A stretch of 64,000 nucleotides of DNA from Paracoccus caeni (GCF_016629665.1 NZ_JAEPRQ010000006.1:124001-188000), one strand, 5' to 3'. Counted from the stretch's first letter, positions 42,841-52,362 are shown. The notes: generated by a model not told the origin, from the letters alone. Translations and numbers: made by a program.

Positions 42841-43178
42841 GCCGCAAGACCGTGAACGAGATTTGCGCCGCCTTGCCGGGCGCCGAGCATAGCGACCCGT
42901 GGGGCGGCGGGCACGACTGCTGGAAGGTCGGCGGCAAGATGTTCGCGGTGATTGGCGCGATGAACGAGGCGGTCTCGGTCAAGACCGACAGCGTCGAGCT
43001 GGCCGAAATGCTGATCGAGGCAGGCCGCGCGACCCGCGCCGCATATATGCACAGGACTTGGGTTGCGATGCCGGTCGATGGTGATCCCGAAGAGCTGCGG
43101 CACAGGCTGGAAGGAAGTTATCGCATCATTCGCAATGCCTTGCCGAAGAAGTTTCAGGCAACGCTGGAGGATTTCTAG
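42837..43178 (+). CDS. MmcQ/YjbR family DNA-binding-like protein
   Basis: A 113-residue protein: LPGAEHSDPWGGGHDCWKVGGKMFAVI, then RTWVAMPVDGDPEELRHRLEGSYRIIRNALPKK. This is the MmcQ/YjbR fold (CyaY-like), seen in DNA-damage-related and uncharacterised small proteins. It overlaps the P450 stop by 4 bases, so it is in the same operon. A 72-bp palindromic repeat element follows 40 bases downstream. Confidence 0.88.
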   Translation: MSRKTVNEICAALPGAEHSDPWGGGHDCWKVGGKMFAVIGAMNEAVSVKTDSVELAEMLIEAGRATRAAYMHRTWVAMPVDGDPEELRHRLEGSYRIIRNALPKKFQATLEDF

Positions 43179-43218
43179 CGCGTTTCCCTGTTTGGCCTAA
43201 CGATTGAAACAGAGAGCG

Positions 43219-43290
43219 GTGCCCGCCCGTCCGGGCGGTCGGGCACTGCCCGGCGTCGCCCAAGGGCAACTTGATTCCGGGCGGGCGCCT
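43219..43290. repeat. 72-bp palindromic intergenic repeat, copy 1
   Basis: Matches the element at 57396-57467 at 69 of 72 positions. It folds into two hairpins: GTGCCCG...CGGGCAC enclosing CCGCCC/GGGCGG, then GTCGCCC/GGGCaAC inside CCCGG...CCGGG. It lies between the convergent MmcQ-type and trmB genes. Confidence 0.9.
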
Positions 43291-43328
43291 CACCTGCACC
43301 CGCGATCAGTCACGACGACCTTCCCGCC

Positions 43329-44048
43329 TTACCCCTGCCGCTTGAAGGTCACGTAATGCGGCACCCGGCCCTCGCGCAGGGCTTTTTGCTCATAGCGGGT
43401 GCTGATCCAGTCCTCCCACGGCTCAGCGACCGAGGAGAGCAGATCGAACCCGGCCAGCGGCACCTCTTCCAGTGTTTGCCGGACGTAATCGGGAATGTCG
43501 GTCGCCACGCGGAAAATGCCGCCCGGTCGCATCACCCGGGCCAGAGGCAGCAGATGTTCGGGCGTGACGAAGCGGCGGCGATGGTGGCGCGCTTTGGGCC
43601 AGGGGTCGGGATACATGAGGAATGCGCGCTCGATACTGGCATCGGGCAGCACATCCATCAGATCGCGCGCATCTCCGGGATGCACGCTGACATTCTCAAC
43701 CCCCGCTGCACGGATCTTGCCCAAAAGCATGGCGACACCGTTGATGAACGGCTCGCAGCCGATGACGCCGACCTGCGGATAGGTCGCCGCCATATGGACC
43801 ATATGCTCGCCGCCGCCAAAGCCGATCTCCAGCCATAGCGGGCGTTCATCACCGAAGAAGGTCGCGGTCGGATCGATCCGTTGGCGGTCGGGATTGTCCT
43901 GCACGGTGATGCCGCGCGGGCGGAGTTCGCCCAGATCCTCGGACAGATAGCCCTTCTGGCTTTGCCGCAGGGTCTTGCCATGGCGCCGCCCATAGAAATT
44001 GCGGCGCGGCGGATTGGGATCGAAGGGGGATTGAGGCGTATCGGTCAT
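43329..44048 (-). CDS. trmB: tRNA (guanine-N7-)-methyltransferase TrmB
   Basis: A 239-residue SAM-dependent enzyme that makes m7G46 in tRNA. LEIGFGGGEHMVHMA is motif I, GCEPFINGV holds the SAM carboxylate region, and FLMYPDPWPKARHHRRRF is the TrmB signature. Start ATG 44048 gives MTDTPQSPF; the longer reading lacks a site. It ends next to the palindromic repeat. Confidence 0.95.
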   Translation of the reverse strand: MTDTPQSPFDPNPPRRNFYGRRHGKTLRQSQKGYLSEDLGELRPRGITVQDNPDRQRIDPTATFFGDERPLWLEIGFGGGEHMVHMAATYPQVGVIGCEPFINGVAMLLGKIRAAGVENVSVHPGDARDLMDVLPDASIERAFLMYPDPWPKARHHRRRFVTPEHLLPLARVMRPGGIFRVATDIPDYVRQTLEEVPLAGFDLLSSVAEPWEDWISTRYEQKALREGRVPHYVTFKRQG

Positions 44049-44123
44049 GGCGGCGGGATGCACCGCCAGCGCGGAACGGTCAAGGGCGAGATGCGGGTGA
44101 AACCGCATTCCCGCCCCACCCCG

Positions 44124-45035
44124 TCAGTCAACCTGCGGCAGCACGCTTTGCGCGATCGAGGCATCCAGCGCCTCGAATTCGTTCAGCCCGATCAGATCGT
44201 AAAGCTCTGCCCGGGTCTGCATCTCGGGCAGCATCGCGGTCGTCGCACCGTCGCGGACCAGCGTGGCATAGAGCTTTTCCTGCGCCTTGTTTGCGACCCG
44301 CAGCGACGAGACCGGCCAGATCACCATGTCATAGCCCAGTTCCTCGAACTCCTTCGCGGTCAGGGCCGGGGTGCGACCGAATTCGGTCATATTGGCCAGC
44401 AGCTTCACGCCGGGCAGACGCGCGCGCACCTCGCGGAACATCTCGACGCTGGTCAGCGCCTCGGGGAAGATCGCATCGGCCCCAGCCTCGACATACATCT
44501 GCGCACGGGCGACCGCGCCGTCGATGCCTTCGCTGGCGGCGGCATCGGTGCGGGCGATGATGACCAGATCGCGGCGGGCGCGGGCGGCAGCGGCGACCTT
44601 GGCCGCCATATCCTGCGCGCCTGCCAGCTTCTTGTCGTTCAGGTGGCCGCATTTCTTCGGCAGCAACTGATCCTCAAGATGCACCGCCCCTGCCCCGGCA
44701 TCCTCGAACACGCGGACCATATGCATGACGTTCAGCGCCTCGCCATAGCCGGTATCGCCATCGACCAGCAGGGGCAGGCCCGAGGCCCGCGCGATCTGGC
44801 GGATGAAGAACGCCACCTCGTCCACGGTGATGATCCCCAGATCCGGCAGGCCCATGCTGGCCGTCATTGCCGCCCCCGACAGGTAAAGCGCATCGAAACC
44901 CGCCGCTTTTGCCTGCAAGGCCGCCATACCATTCTGGGCACCGGGAAGCTGCAGAATACCCGGTCGATCAAGCGCCGCGCGAAAGCGCGAACCGGCGGAA
45001 GTCGTGGGCAGGTCACTGGCGGTCAGATAGGGCAT
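44124..45035 (-). CDS. prpB: 2-methylisocitrate lyase-like protein (isocitrate lyase/PEP mutase family)
   Basis: A 303-residue TIM-barrel lyase. LPGAQNGMAALQAKAAGFDALYLSG, DTGYGEALNVMHMVRVFEDAGAGAVHLEDQ and the catalytic KKCGH are those of PrpB, which splits 2-methylisocitrate into succinate and pyruvate. It is divergent from a GntR regulator, with two TGTCGACA sites between them, and close to MmgE/PrpD and TctCBA genes. No prpC is present, so the substrate is probably imported (inference); an oxaloacetate- or dimethylmalate-type lyase cannot be excluded. Confidence 0.82.
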   Translation of the reverse strand: MPYLTASDLPTTSAGSRFRAALDRPGILQLPGAQNGMAALQAKAAGFDALYLSGAAMTASMGLPDLGIITVDEVAFFIRQIARASGLPLLVDGDTGYGEALNVMHMVRVFEDAGAGAVHLEDQLLPKKCGHLNDKKLAGAQDMAAKVAAAARARRDLVIIARTDAAASEGIDGAVARAQMYVEAGADAIFPEALTSVEMFREVRARLPGVKLLANMTEFGRTPALTAKEFEELGYDMVIWPVSSLRVANKAQEKLYATLVRDGATTAMLPEMQTRAELYDLIGLNEFEALDASIAQSVLPQVD

Positions 45036-45084
45036 GGCATTCCCGTTCGCTGGAGGGTTAAACGTGGCGTATTGTTCGGAATCG

Positions 45085-45155
45085 TGTCGACAACATATGT
45101 ATATATTGCCGGAAGTAAACTGTCATTCGGCTTGTTGCAGTTGATTGTGTCGACA
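45085..45155. promoter_or_regulatory. Two TGTCGACA palindromes, candidate GntR operators
   Basis: The 8-bp palindrome occurs at 45085-45092 and 45148-45155, both within an AT(C/T)GTGTCGACA context, 63 bp apart, in the 173-bp divergent region of prpB and the GntR gene. Spacing equals six helical turns, fitting looping or joint control. A related site occurs before tctC. Confidence 0.6.
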
Positions 45156-45208
45156 GAATGAGCGAATTTAGTGGGGCGGATCACTTCGAACCGCCAAGGA
45201 GAGACAGG

Positions 45209-45856
45209 ATGTCGCAATCGGATACGGTCTATGACGCGCTCAATCAGGCGATCCTGTCAGGCCATTACCGGCCCGGCGCGAAGCTGAGCGAGCCGGTCAT
45301 CGCCGAAGAGATGGGGCTGAGCCGCGCCCCCGTGCGCGAGGCGATCCGCAGGCTGCAAGAGCGTGGAATGGTCAGCCATGCGCCCAATCAGGGGGTGCGT
45401 GTCGCCTCTCCTACCCTTGACGACTATCTGTCGCTGCTCGAGGTGCGCGAGGGGCTGGAGGGGATGGCCACGGCCATGGCGGCGCATGCGATGACCGACC
45501 GGCAGCTTGAGGAACTGGCGGAACTGGTTGAAGAGCATGGACGGATGCTGAGGGACGATCCGCAAGGCCCCTATCTGCAGGCCAGCCGGGACGAGGATTT
45601 CCATGTGCAGATTGCCTGCGCCTCGGGCAATCCGGTCCTGATCCATCTGCTTTGCGAGGATTTCTACCCCCGGCTGAAGCTCTGCCGGTTGCAGCACCAG
45701 GGTGTGCCGGGCCGTGGGCTGGCGGCGTGGCAAGAGCATCGGCGCATTCTGGCGGCGCTTCAGGATCGCGATGCCGAGGTAGCGGAGTTAATGATGCGGC
45801 GGCATATCCGCGCAGCGCGGGCGGCGCTGCTGGCCGCGCGCAGCGGGCGGGCTTGA
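45209..45856 (+). CDS. GntR-family transcriptional regulator (FCD/FadR type)
   Basis: A 215-residue regulator. The winged helix (residues 1-70) has GAKLSEPVIAEEMGLSRAPVREAIRRLQERGMV, the GntR consensus. The C-terminal all-helical FCD domain has the metal/ligand residues in EDFHVQIACASGNPVL and WQEHRRILAALQDRD. It likely senses a carboxylate. AAGGAG sits 7 bases before ATG 45209. Probably controls prpB, PrpD and tctCBA, and its own gene, via TGTCGACA. Confidence 0.93.
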   Translation: MSQSDTVYDALNQAILSGHYRPGAKLSEPVIAEEMGLSRAPVREAIRRLQERGMVSHAPNQGVRVASPTLDDYLSLLEVREGLEGMATAMAAHAMTDRQLEELAELVEEHGRMLRDDPQGPYLQASRDEDFHVQIACASGNPVLIHLLCEDFYPRLKLCRLQHQGVPGRGLAAWQEHRRILAALQDRDAEVAELMMRRHIRAARAALLAARSGRA

Positions 45857-45904
45857 GACAGGCTCAAACCCGGCCACCGGACGCTCAGTCGTAGTGACAG
45901 GCGA

Positions 45905-47428
45905 TCACCCTTCCAGACCGTGATCGAAGATGCCAAGGCCGGTCGGCGCATCGGGAACCACTGCCCCGGCAGGGAGCGACGGGATCAGCAGATCAAGCTG
46001 CCCAGCCGACAGATCCGGCAGGCGATGGGCGGCTTCGGTGAAGACACGCAGCGCCTCGGCCCCGAGCTGATCCCCCACAAGCGTCTGAAGTTTGCCGACA
46101 TATTGCGGCCAGCCCCACGGTGCTTTACCGTTCGGATGGGCATCGGCCACGCCACGCTCGCCCGCGATCTCGGTGCCGTCCTTTAGGCGGATGACGATGC
46201 GACCACCGAACTGCCGCTTGTCGGGGTCTTCCTCGTGATAGCGGCGCGTCCATTCGGGATCTTCGATGGTGGTGATCTTCTGCCAGATGCCGCGCGCCGC
46301 CGCAGCCCGTGCCCGCTCTTTCGTGTAGCTGTCAACATGGTGCCAGCGCCCATCCTCCAGCGCGACGGCAAGGATATACATGATGGAGTGGTCCAGCGTC
46401 TCGCGGCTGGCCTCGGGGTCGGATTTTTGCGGATCCTGCGCGCCGGTGCCGATGACGTAATGGGTGTGGTGCGAGGTCTCGAGCAGGATCGAGGCGACCT
46501 GATCCAGATCGGGGATTTGCTGGCCCATCTCGATGCAAAGATCGATCAGCGCCTGCGCCTGATATTCGGCCGAATGCGCCTTGGTATAGGTTTCAAGGAT
46601 CGCACGCGGGCTTTCCCCCGGCTCGGGCAAGGTCACCTTGTAAGCATCGTCCTTGCCGCCCAGCATCCATGCCAGCACGGAATCCTCGCCCTCATAGATC
46701 GGCGACGGCGAACCTTCGCCCCGCATGGCGCGGTCGATGCATTCGACGGCCAGCTTGCCGGTAAAGCCCGGCACATAGGCCTTCCAGCTTGAGATCTCGC
46801 CCTTGCGGCTTTGCCGGGTCGAGAAGGACAGATGCACCGCCTGCCCGACCGCCTGATAGATGATCTCGGCCGGCAGGTTCAGCATTGCGCCGATCCCTGC
46901 GGTGGTCGCCGGGGCAAGATGGCCCGCATGGTCCTTTTTGTATTTGTGCAACGAGATCGCCTTCACCAGCGCGACGTGGATTTCGTAATGCACGGCAATC
47001 CCCCGCGCCAGATCCGCGCCCGACAGGCCCATCTGCTGCGCCACCGCGATCAGCGGCGAAATCGCGTCGCCCGGATGCGAATATTCGGCGGCAAGGAAGG
47101 TGTCGTGAAAATCCAGTTCCCGCACGGCGGTCGCGTTGGCCCATGCCGCCCATTCCGCATCGAAGCGCTGCCCCGAAATGCCATAAAGCGTCGCCCCGCC
47201 CTTCCTCGGATGGCCAAGCGCCATTGCGCGGGCCGAGGCCACCGGGCGCCGATTGATCGCCGCCAGCGCCACCGAGGCATTATCGACGATCCGGCAGGCG
47301 ATCATCTCGACCACATCGGCGTCCAGCGGACCGGGATTGGCGGCATATTCGGCGATATGCCAGGCCAGTTGGTCCTCTCGTTTCAGCCGCGCCGAGGAGG
47401 GATGGACGCGAATGTCGTAGGTCTTCAT
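45905..47428 (-). CDS. prpD: MmgE/PrpD family protein, probable 2-methylcitrate dehydratase
   Basis: A 507-residue protein of full PrpD length. DFHDTFLAAEYSHPGDAISPLIAVAQQ and KAISLHKYKKDHAGHLAPATTAGIGAMLN are PrpD/MmgE core motifs; HTHYVIGTGAQDPQKSDPEASRETLDHSIMYI is near the C-terminal domain. PrpD dehydrates 2-methylcitrate to methylaconitate. It lies between the GntR gene (convergent) and tctA (36-base gap), so it is probably the last gene of a tctC-tctB-tctA-prpD operon, with the transporter genes upstream. Confidence 0.88.
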   Translation of the reverse strand: MKTYDIRVHPSSARLKREDQLAWHIAEYAANPGPLDADVVEMIACRIVDNASVALAAINRRPVASARAMALGHPRKGGATLYGISGQRFDAEWAAWANATAVRELDFHDTFLAAEYSHPGDAISPLIAVAQQMGLSGADLARGIAVHYEIHVALVKAISLHKYKKDHAGHLAPATTAGIGAMLNLPAEIIYQAVGQAVHLSFSTRQSRKGEISSWKAYVPGFTGKLAVECIDRAMRGEGSPSPIYEGEDSVLAWMLGGKDDAYKVTLPEPGESPRAILETYTKAHSAEYQAQALIDLCIEMGQQIPDLDQVASILLETSHHTHYVIGTGAQDPQKSDPEASRETLDHSIMYILAVALEDGRWHHVDSYTKERARAAAARGIWQKITTIEDPEWTRRYHEEDPDKRQFGGRIVIRLKDGTEIAGERGVADAHPNGKAPWGWPQYVGKLQTLVGDQLGAEALRVFTEAAHRLPDLSAGQLDLLIPSLPAGAVVPDAPTGLGIFDHGLEG

Positions 47429-47464
47429 CTTGTCGCACTTTCGTATAGGGCAGTTTCGTAAGTT

Positions 47465-48949
47465 TCAGGCATTGGCACGCAGCCGCCGCAGCAATGCGGG
47501 CGCCAGAAAGATCAGCGCCGCGATGGCAAGGAAGGTGATCGAAATCGGCGTCTCTACCAAGGTCATCGGATTGCCCTGCGCCGAGGCCAGCGCCGTGCGA
47601 AGCTGATATTCGGCCATCGGGCCAAGGATCAGCCCGATCAGGACCGGCGCAATCGGGAAGTCATAGACGCGCATGACATAGCCCGCGATGCCGATGATCA
47701 GCATCACGATCAGATCGACCTCGGACCCGGAAACGCCCCAGATGCCGATCAGCGCGAAGATCAGGATGCCCGCATAAAGCTGTGGCTTCGGGATCGACAG
47801 CAGCTTCACCCACAGACCGACCAGCGGCAGGTTCAGCACCAGAAGCATGACATTGCCGATATAAAGCGAGGCGATCAGCCCCCAGACCAGATCGGGATTG
47901 CTGGTGAACAGGAACGGCCCCGGTTGCAGGCCATAGTTCTGAAACGCGGCCAGAAGCACCGCCGCCGTCGCCGAAGTCGGCAGGCCAAGCGTCAGAAGCG
48001 GCACCAGAATCCCCGCCGCCGCCGCGTTGTTCGCAGCCTCCGGCCCGGCCACGCCCTCGATCGCGCCATGGCCGAAATCCTCGGGCTTGGGGCTTAACTT
48101 CCGCTCCAAAGTATAGCTGAGCATGGTCGGAATTTCGGAACCGCCACCGGGCAGCGCGCCCATCGGAAAGCCGATCACCGTGCCGCGCAGCCACGGTTTC
48201 CAGCTTCGCGAAAAGTCCTCTCGCGTCATCCATTTGCCGCTGACCTTCAACGGCGTCTCTCGCGCCTGACTGTAGCGAGAGGCGACGAACAGGATCTCGC
48301 CAATGGCGAACAGCGAGACCAGCACCACGGTCAGTTCGATCCCGTCCAGAAGCTCGGCTACGCCATAGGTCAGCCGTGGTTGGCCGGTCAGCTTGTCGAT
48401 GCCGACGACGCCAAGGCCCAGCCCGATGAACAACGAAATGAAACCCCGTATCCGTGAGGTGCCCATCACCACCGCGACCGAGCAGAAGGCCAGCACCGTC
48501 AGCGCGAAATAATCGGCAGGCTTGAAGATGAAGGCCAGTTCCGCGACCAGCGGCGCAACGAAGGTCAGCGTCAGCGTGGCAAGCGTGCCCGCGACAAAGG
48601 AACCGATGGCCGCCGTTGCCAGCGCCGCCGCGCCGCGCCCGCTGCGGGCCATGCGATTGCCTTCCAGCGCGGTCATCATCGATCCGGCCTCGCCCGGCGT
48701 ATTGATCAGGATCGAGGTGGTCGAGCCGCCATACATCGCCCCGTAAAGCACGCCCGCGAACATGATGAAGGCGGCGGTCGGCGCGATGGAAACGGTGACG
48801 GGCAGCAACAGCGCGATGGTCAGAGCCGGGCCGATGCCTGGCAGAACGCCGATCATGGTGCCAAGGGCCGACCCGATCAGCGCCCAGAGCAGGTTCATCG
48901 GCTCCAGCGCGACGCCAAAGCCATGCAGCAGATATTCGAAGCTGTTCAT
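47465..48949 (-). CDS. tctA: Tripartite tricarboxylate transporter, large membrane subunit TctA
   Basis: A 494-residue protein with about 12 hydrophobic helices. [37 protein letters not shown] and [21 protein letters not shown] are TctA signatures. It forms the sodium-driven channel with TctB. ATG 48949 begins [12 protein letters not shown]; the tctB stop lies 2 bases upstream. Cargo is likely a tricarboxylate such as citrate or methylcitrate, judged from neighbours. Confidence 0.93.
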   Translation of the reverse strand: MNSFEYLLHGFGVALEPMNLLWALIGSALGTMIGVLPGIGPALTIALLLPVTVSIAPTAAFIMFAGVLYGAMYGGSTTSILINTPGEAGSMMTALEGNRMARSGRGAAALATAAIGSFVAGTLATLTLTFVAPLVAELAFIFKPADYFALTVLAFCSVAVVMGTSRIRGFISLFIGLGLGVVGIDKLTGQPRLTYGVAELLDGIELTVVLVSLFAIGEILFVASRYSQARETPLKVSGKWMTREDFSRSWKPWLRGTVIGFPMGALPGGGSEIPTMLSYTLERKLSPKPEDFGHGAIEGVAGPEAANNAAAAGILVPLLTLGLPTSATAAVLLAAFQNYGLQPGPFLFTSNPDLVWGLIASLYIGNVMLLVLNLPLVGLWVKLLSIPKPQLYAGILIFALIGIWGVSGSEVDLIVMLIIGIAGYVMRVYDFPIAPVLIGLILGPMAEYQLRTALASAQGNPMTLVETPISITFLAIAALIFLAPALLRRLRANA

Positions 48950-48950
48950 C

Positions 48951-49436
48951 TCAGATCCCCGCCAGCGGTAGCAGCCCGCCAAGTTGCAGCCCCAGCCGGT
49001 CGAACAGGAACCATGACAGCAGCCCAAGGATCAGCCCGGTCAGCAGATCCCACCCCAGTCTGGTCGAACCGAATGACCGCGCCACTAACGCAAAGCTGAC
49101 CATCGCCGCCAAGGGCAGACCAAAGCTTTTCAAGGTCAGGATCGGCAGCCCCGCCGCGACCAGCGCCAGCAGAAAGGCGCGCAGGTTCATTGGCAGGTTC
49201 GGATCGGCATTCTCGGTGCCCTGCGCCTCGAAAGGTTCGCCACGGTAAATCTGGATCGCCAGCAACAATCCCAGAACCACCAGCACCGCACCGATGAAAG
49301 TGGGCACCGCGCCGGGACCGATTCCGGCATAGCGACTGGCCGCAGGCAAGGACAAACCACCCCAAAGGCAGACCAGCCCAAGGCCGATCACGATCACTGA
49401 CAGCCAATAGGGGCGCGAGATTGATTTGGACGACAT
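48951..49436 (-). CDS. tctB: Tripartite tricarboxylate transporter, small membrane subunit TctB
   Basis: A 161-residue protein with four to five hydrophobic helices ([46 protein letters not shown] and onward). Small size and sandwich position between tctC and tctA define it. ATG 49436 has AGGAG 7 bases upstream. It ends 1 base before the tctA start codon region, so translation is likely coupled. Confidence 0.88.
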   Translation of the reverse strand: MSSKSISRPYWLSVIVIGLGLVCLWGGLSLPAASRYAGIGPGAVPTFIGAVLVVLGLLLAIQIYRGEPFEAQGTENADPNLPMNLRAFLLALVAAGLPILTLKSFGLPLAAMVSFALVARSFGSTRLGWDLLTGLILGLLSWFLFDRLGLQLGGLLPLAGI

Positions 49437-49496
49437 GGCTTGCTCCTGAACAGCCGGGGCAGCGCGCAAGGTGGCGCTGCCCACGGGTTTTGCCGG

Positions 49497-50447
49497 TCAC
49501 TCGACCAGTTCTGCGCCCCGCAGGATGTCGCCAATGCGGGCGTTTTCTTCGGCGATGAATTCACCGAAGGCGGGACCGGACTGATAGTAGCTGTCCCAAC
49601 CCTGCGTCTGCATGACCTGCTGCCATTCGGCGCTGTCGTTCAACTGATCGAAGCGGGCGATCCATTCGGCGGCGTTGTCCTCGGGCATGCCCGGAGCGCC
49701 CAGAATGCCGCGCCAGTTGGCGATCTCGACATCAAATCCGGCCTCTTTGAAGGTCGGCACATCCAGCCCCTCGCGCCGTTCATCGGCAGTGATGGCCAAA
49801 ATGCGGATGCGGCCCTGATCCTGAAACTGCTGGAACTCGGAAATGCCCGAGATACCGGCCTTCAGCGTCCCGTTGACGATGCCCGTCACCGTCTCGGCCC
49901 CGGCGGCCTGCGGGATATAGTTCAGATCGCCAACCGCGATCCCCGCCGCCTGTGCCAGCAGCGCCAGCGCGATGTGATCGACGCCCCCTGCCGAGCCGCC
50001 ACCCACGGGCACCGCGCCCGGATCGGCCTTCATCTGTTCGACTAACTGCTCCAGCGTCTCGATATCAGAGCGGGCATCGACGGCGATGACCAGATGCTCG
50101 GCGGTCAGCCGGGCGATGGGCGTATAGGTGGACAGATCGATGGGCGAGCTGTTCAGCATGATCGCCCCGACCGTGATCGCCCCGAACACCGCCAGCGCAT
50201 CGGGCTTGCCGCTCTGGCTGTTCTGGAACTCGGCCAGACCGATGGTGCCGCCTGCGCCGCCGGTATTGGTGAAGTTGACGCCTTCGGTATAAATCCCGGC
50301 CGCATTCATCGCGGCAAAGGCCTGACGCCCGGTGCCGTCCCAGCCTCCGCCCGGATTGGCCGGCAACATGACCGAGACATCGGCGATGGCCGCCGTAGAA
50401 AGACTTGCCGCGACGACCGTCGCCGCGAACAGATTCCTGACATGCAT
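49497..50447 (-). CDS. tctC: Tripartite tricarboxylate transporter, periplasmic binding protein TctC
   Basis: A 316-residue secreted binding protein (signal peptide cleaved after AIA near residue 22). The Bug-family fold shows MLPANPGGGWDGTGRQ, TNTGGAGGTIGLAEF and AGFDVEIANWRGILGAPGMPED, where the GWD and GGAGG loops hold carboxylate. First gene of the operon. Upstream is an inverted repeat with a TGTCGAC core at 50525-50556. Confidence 0.93.
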   Translation of the reverse strand: MHVRNLFAATVVAASLSTAAIADVSVMLPANPGGGWDGTGRQAFAAMNAAGIYTEGVNFTNTGGAGGTIGLAEFQNSQSGKPDALAVFGAITVGAIMLNSSPIDLSTYTPIARLTAEHLVIAVDARSDIETLEQLVEQMKADPGAVPVGGGSAGGVDHIALALLAQAAGIAVGDLNYIPQAAGAETVTGIVNGTLKAGISGISEFQQFQDQGRIRILAITADERREGLDVPTFKEAGFDVEIANWRGILGAPGMPEDNAAEWIARFDQLNDSAEWQQVMQTQGWDSYYQSGPAFGEFIAEENARIGDILRGAELVE

Positions 50448-50524
50448 TGCAATTCCTCCCTAGCATCGCGATCTGCCGTTCTGTCGGCACTTTCACGATA
50501 GGGACACTGAATAACGCCAGGTTC

Positions 50525-50556
50525 GATCCGTCAAACAAAATTTCTGTCGACGGATC
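50525..50556. promoter_or_regulatory. Inverted repeat with TGTCGAC core, candidate operator of tctCBA
   Basis: GATCCGTC (50525-50532) and GACGGATC (50549-50556) form perfect 8-bp arms 16 bases apart; TCTGTCGACGG overlaps the right arm and shares seven bases with the two sites near the GntR gene. It is about 80 bases before the tctC ATG. Confidence 0.45.
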
Positions 50557-50645
50557 AAAGAGGAAGCTGTGACGCCCCGCCGCCGCCGCACCCGGCGTCA
50601 ATAAAGGTTAACGCCGTCGATGTTGCCGCGACGGACCGAAATCAA

Positions 50646-50673
50646 GGAAAACCCGGCACCAGGGATGCCGGGG
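50646..50673 (-). terminator. Intrinsic terminator of manC
   Basis: Minus strand CCCGGCA, loop TCCCTGG, TGCCGGG followed by TTTTCC, about 55 bases after the manC stop. Confidence 0.8.
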
Positions 50674-50725
50674 TCGGGTCATGCAAAAGCGTGATTTTCC
50701 GCGCTGTCAGACAGCCGCGTCAGGC

Positions 50726-52159
50726 TTAGTCCGAACTGTCGCGGGAATAGACATCCTCATAGCGGATGATGTCATCCTCACCCAGATAGGACCCGGTCTG
50801 CACCTCGATCAGGACCATCGGCACCTTGCCGGGATTCTCCATCCGGTGAACGGCGCCAAGCGGCACATAGATCGACTGGTTCTCGGTCACCAAGGTCACC
50901 TTGTCATCCACCGTCACCCGCGCCGTGCCGGATACGACGATCCAGTGCTCGGCCCGGTGGACATGGCTTTGCAGCGACAATGCCGCGCCCGGCTTGACCA
51001 CGATCCGCTTCACCTGAAAACGGGCGGCCAGCGCCAGCGTCTCGAACCAGCCCCAGGGCCGATGATCGCGCGGGAAAGCCTCGGCCTGCTTCTTCCGCTT
51101 CTGCTTCAGCGCGCTGACGGCCAGCCGCACATCCTGCGCCCGGTCCTTGTCCGCGACCAGCACCGCATCGGGCGTCGCCACCACCATCAGATCGCTGAGG
51201 CCGATGCCCACCACCTCGACATCCTCGCTGTCCGAGCGGAGCAGCACGTCGCGACAATCAATCGCCGTCGCGTTCGGCCCGGTCACCACGCCGTCAGCAG
51301 CGGGGTTCTGCAACAACTCTTCGCGCCACAGCGCATCCCAGCCACCCAGATCCGACCACCTTCCCGAAAAACGCACGGCGCTGAGATTGCCTGCCTTTTC
51401 CATCACCGCATAGTCGATGGACAGATCCGGCAGCTTGTCCCACGGCCCCCGCGCCAGTCGCAGGAAGCCCAGATCGTTGCGCGCCTCGGTCAGCGCGGCC
51501 TGAACCGGGTCGATGAATTCGGGGGCATGGGTGCGGAAAGCGTCAATCATGGCGCGGGCGCTGAACAGGAAAATCCCGGCATTCCACAGGAAATTGCCCT
51601 GCGCCAGCATCGCCTCGGCCGTGGCAGCATCGGGTTTTTCGACAAAGCGGGCCAGCGGCTGCGGCCCCTCGCCCTGCCCGGCCAGTTCCAGATAGCCATA
51701 GCCCGTCTCGGGCCGGTCGGGCGTGATGCCGAAGGTCACGATCTGCCCCGCCTGCGCCGCCGGAATACCCTGCTCGACCGCGCGGGCGAAGGCATCGGCA
51801 TCCGGGATGACATGGTCCGAGGGCGCGACCAGCAACAGCCGCTCAGGGTCGGTCTCGGCCACCATCAGCGCGGCGGCCAGCACCGCAGGCGCGGTATTGC
51901 GCCCCGAGGGTTCGATGACGATGGCACCGGGCTGAATGCCGATCTGGTCAAGCTGCTCGGCCACGATGAAGCGGAAATCGGCATTGGTCATCACGATCGG
52001 CTCGGCATAGGACGCCCCCGAAAGGCGCCGCGCCGAGGCCTGAAACAGCGTCTCATCGCCGATCAGCGGCGCGAACTGCTTCGGAAACCGTTTCCGCGAC
52101 ACCGGCCACAACCTCGTCCCCGAGCCGCCCGCCATCAGAACCGGCGCAATCTTGACCAT
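50726..52159 (-). CDS. manC: Mannose-1-phosphate guanylyltransferase / mannose-6-phosphate isomerase
   Basis: A 477-residue two-domain enzyme making GDP-mannose. The nucleotidyltransferase domain begins VLMAGGSGTRLWPVSRKRFPKQF; a C-terminal type II isomerase cupin contains HRPWGWFETLA, KPGAALSLQSHVHRAEHWIVVSGTA and GAVHRMENPG. It feeds mannose- or fucose-containing surface glycans, consistent with the separate kps cassette. Single gene with its own terminator. Confidence 0.95.
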   Translation of the reverse strand: MVKIAPVLMAGGSGTRLWPVSRKRFPKQFAPLIGDETLFQASARRLSGASYAEPIVMTNADFRFIVAEQLDQIGIQPGAIVIEPSGRNTAPAVLAAALMVAETDPERLLLVAPSDHVIPDADAFARAVEQGIPAAQAGQIVTFGITPDRPETGYGYLELAGQGEGPQPLARFVEKPDAATAEAMLAQGNFLWNAGIFLFSARAMIDAFRTHAPEFIDPVQAALTEARNDLGFLRLARGPWDKLPDLSIDYAVMEKAGNLSAVRFSGRWSDLGGWDALWREELLQNPAADGVVTGPNATAIDCRDVLLRSDSEDVEVVGIGLSDLMVVATPDAVLVADKDRAQDVRLAVSALKQKRKKQAEAFPRDHRPWGWFETLALAARFQVKRIVVKPGAALSLQSHVHRAEHWIVVSGTARVTVDDKVTLVTENQSIYVPLGAVHRMENPGKVPMVLIEVQTGSYLGEDDIIRYEDVYSRDSSD

Positions 52160-52362
52160 GACCTTCTACCTCCAAGGAATTTCGCCGCCACCATATCGTC
52201 ACGGCTGGCAGACGGGAAGTGATCGCTTGTGGGGCAGCAAGAAAGGGGTTGGCGAAGATCGTTCAAGCGATAGCTGAACATCTGCGATGCTTGCTGTCAG
52301 GGTGTCGTTCCGAGATCAATCTCGGCCAAAACCGGATCGTTTCACCTCCCCGCAACCAAAAG

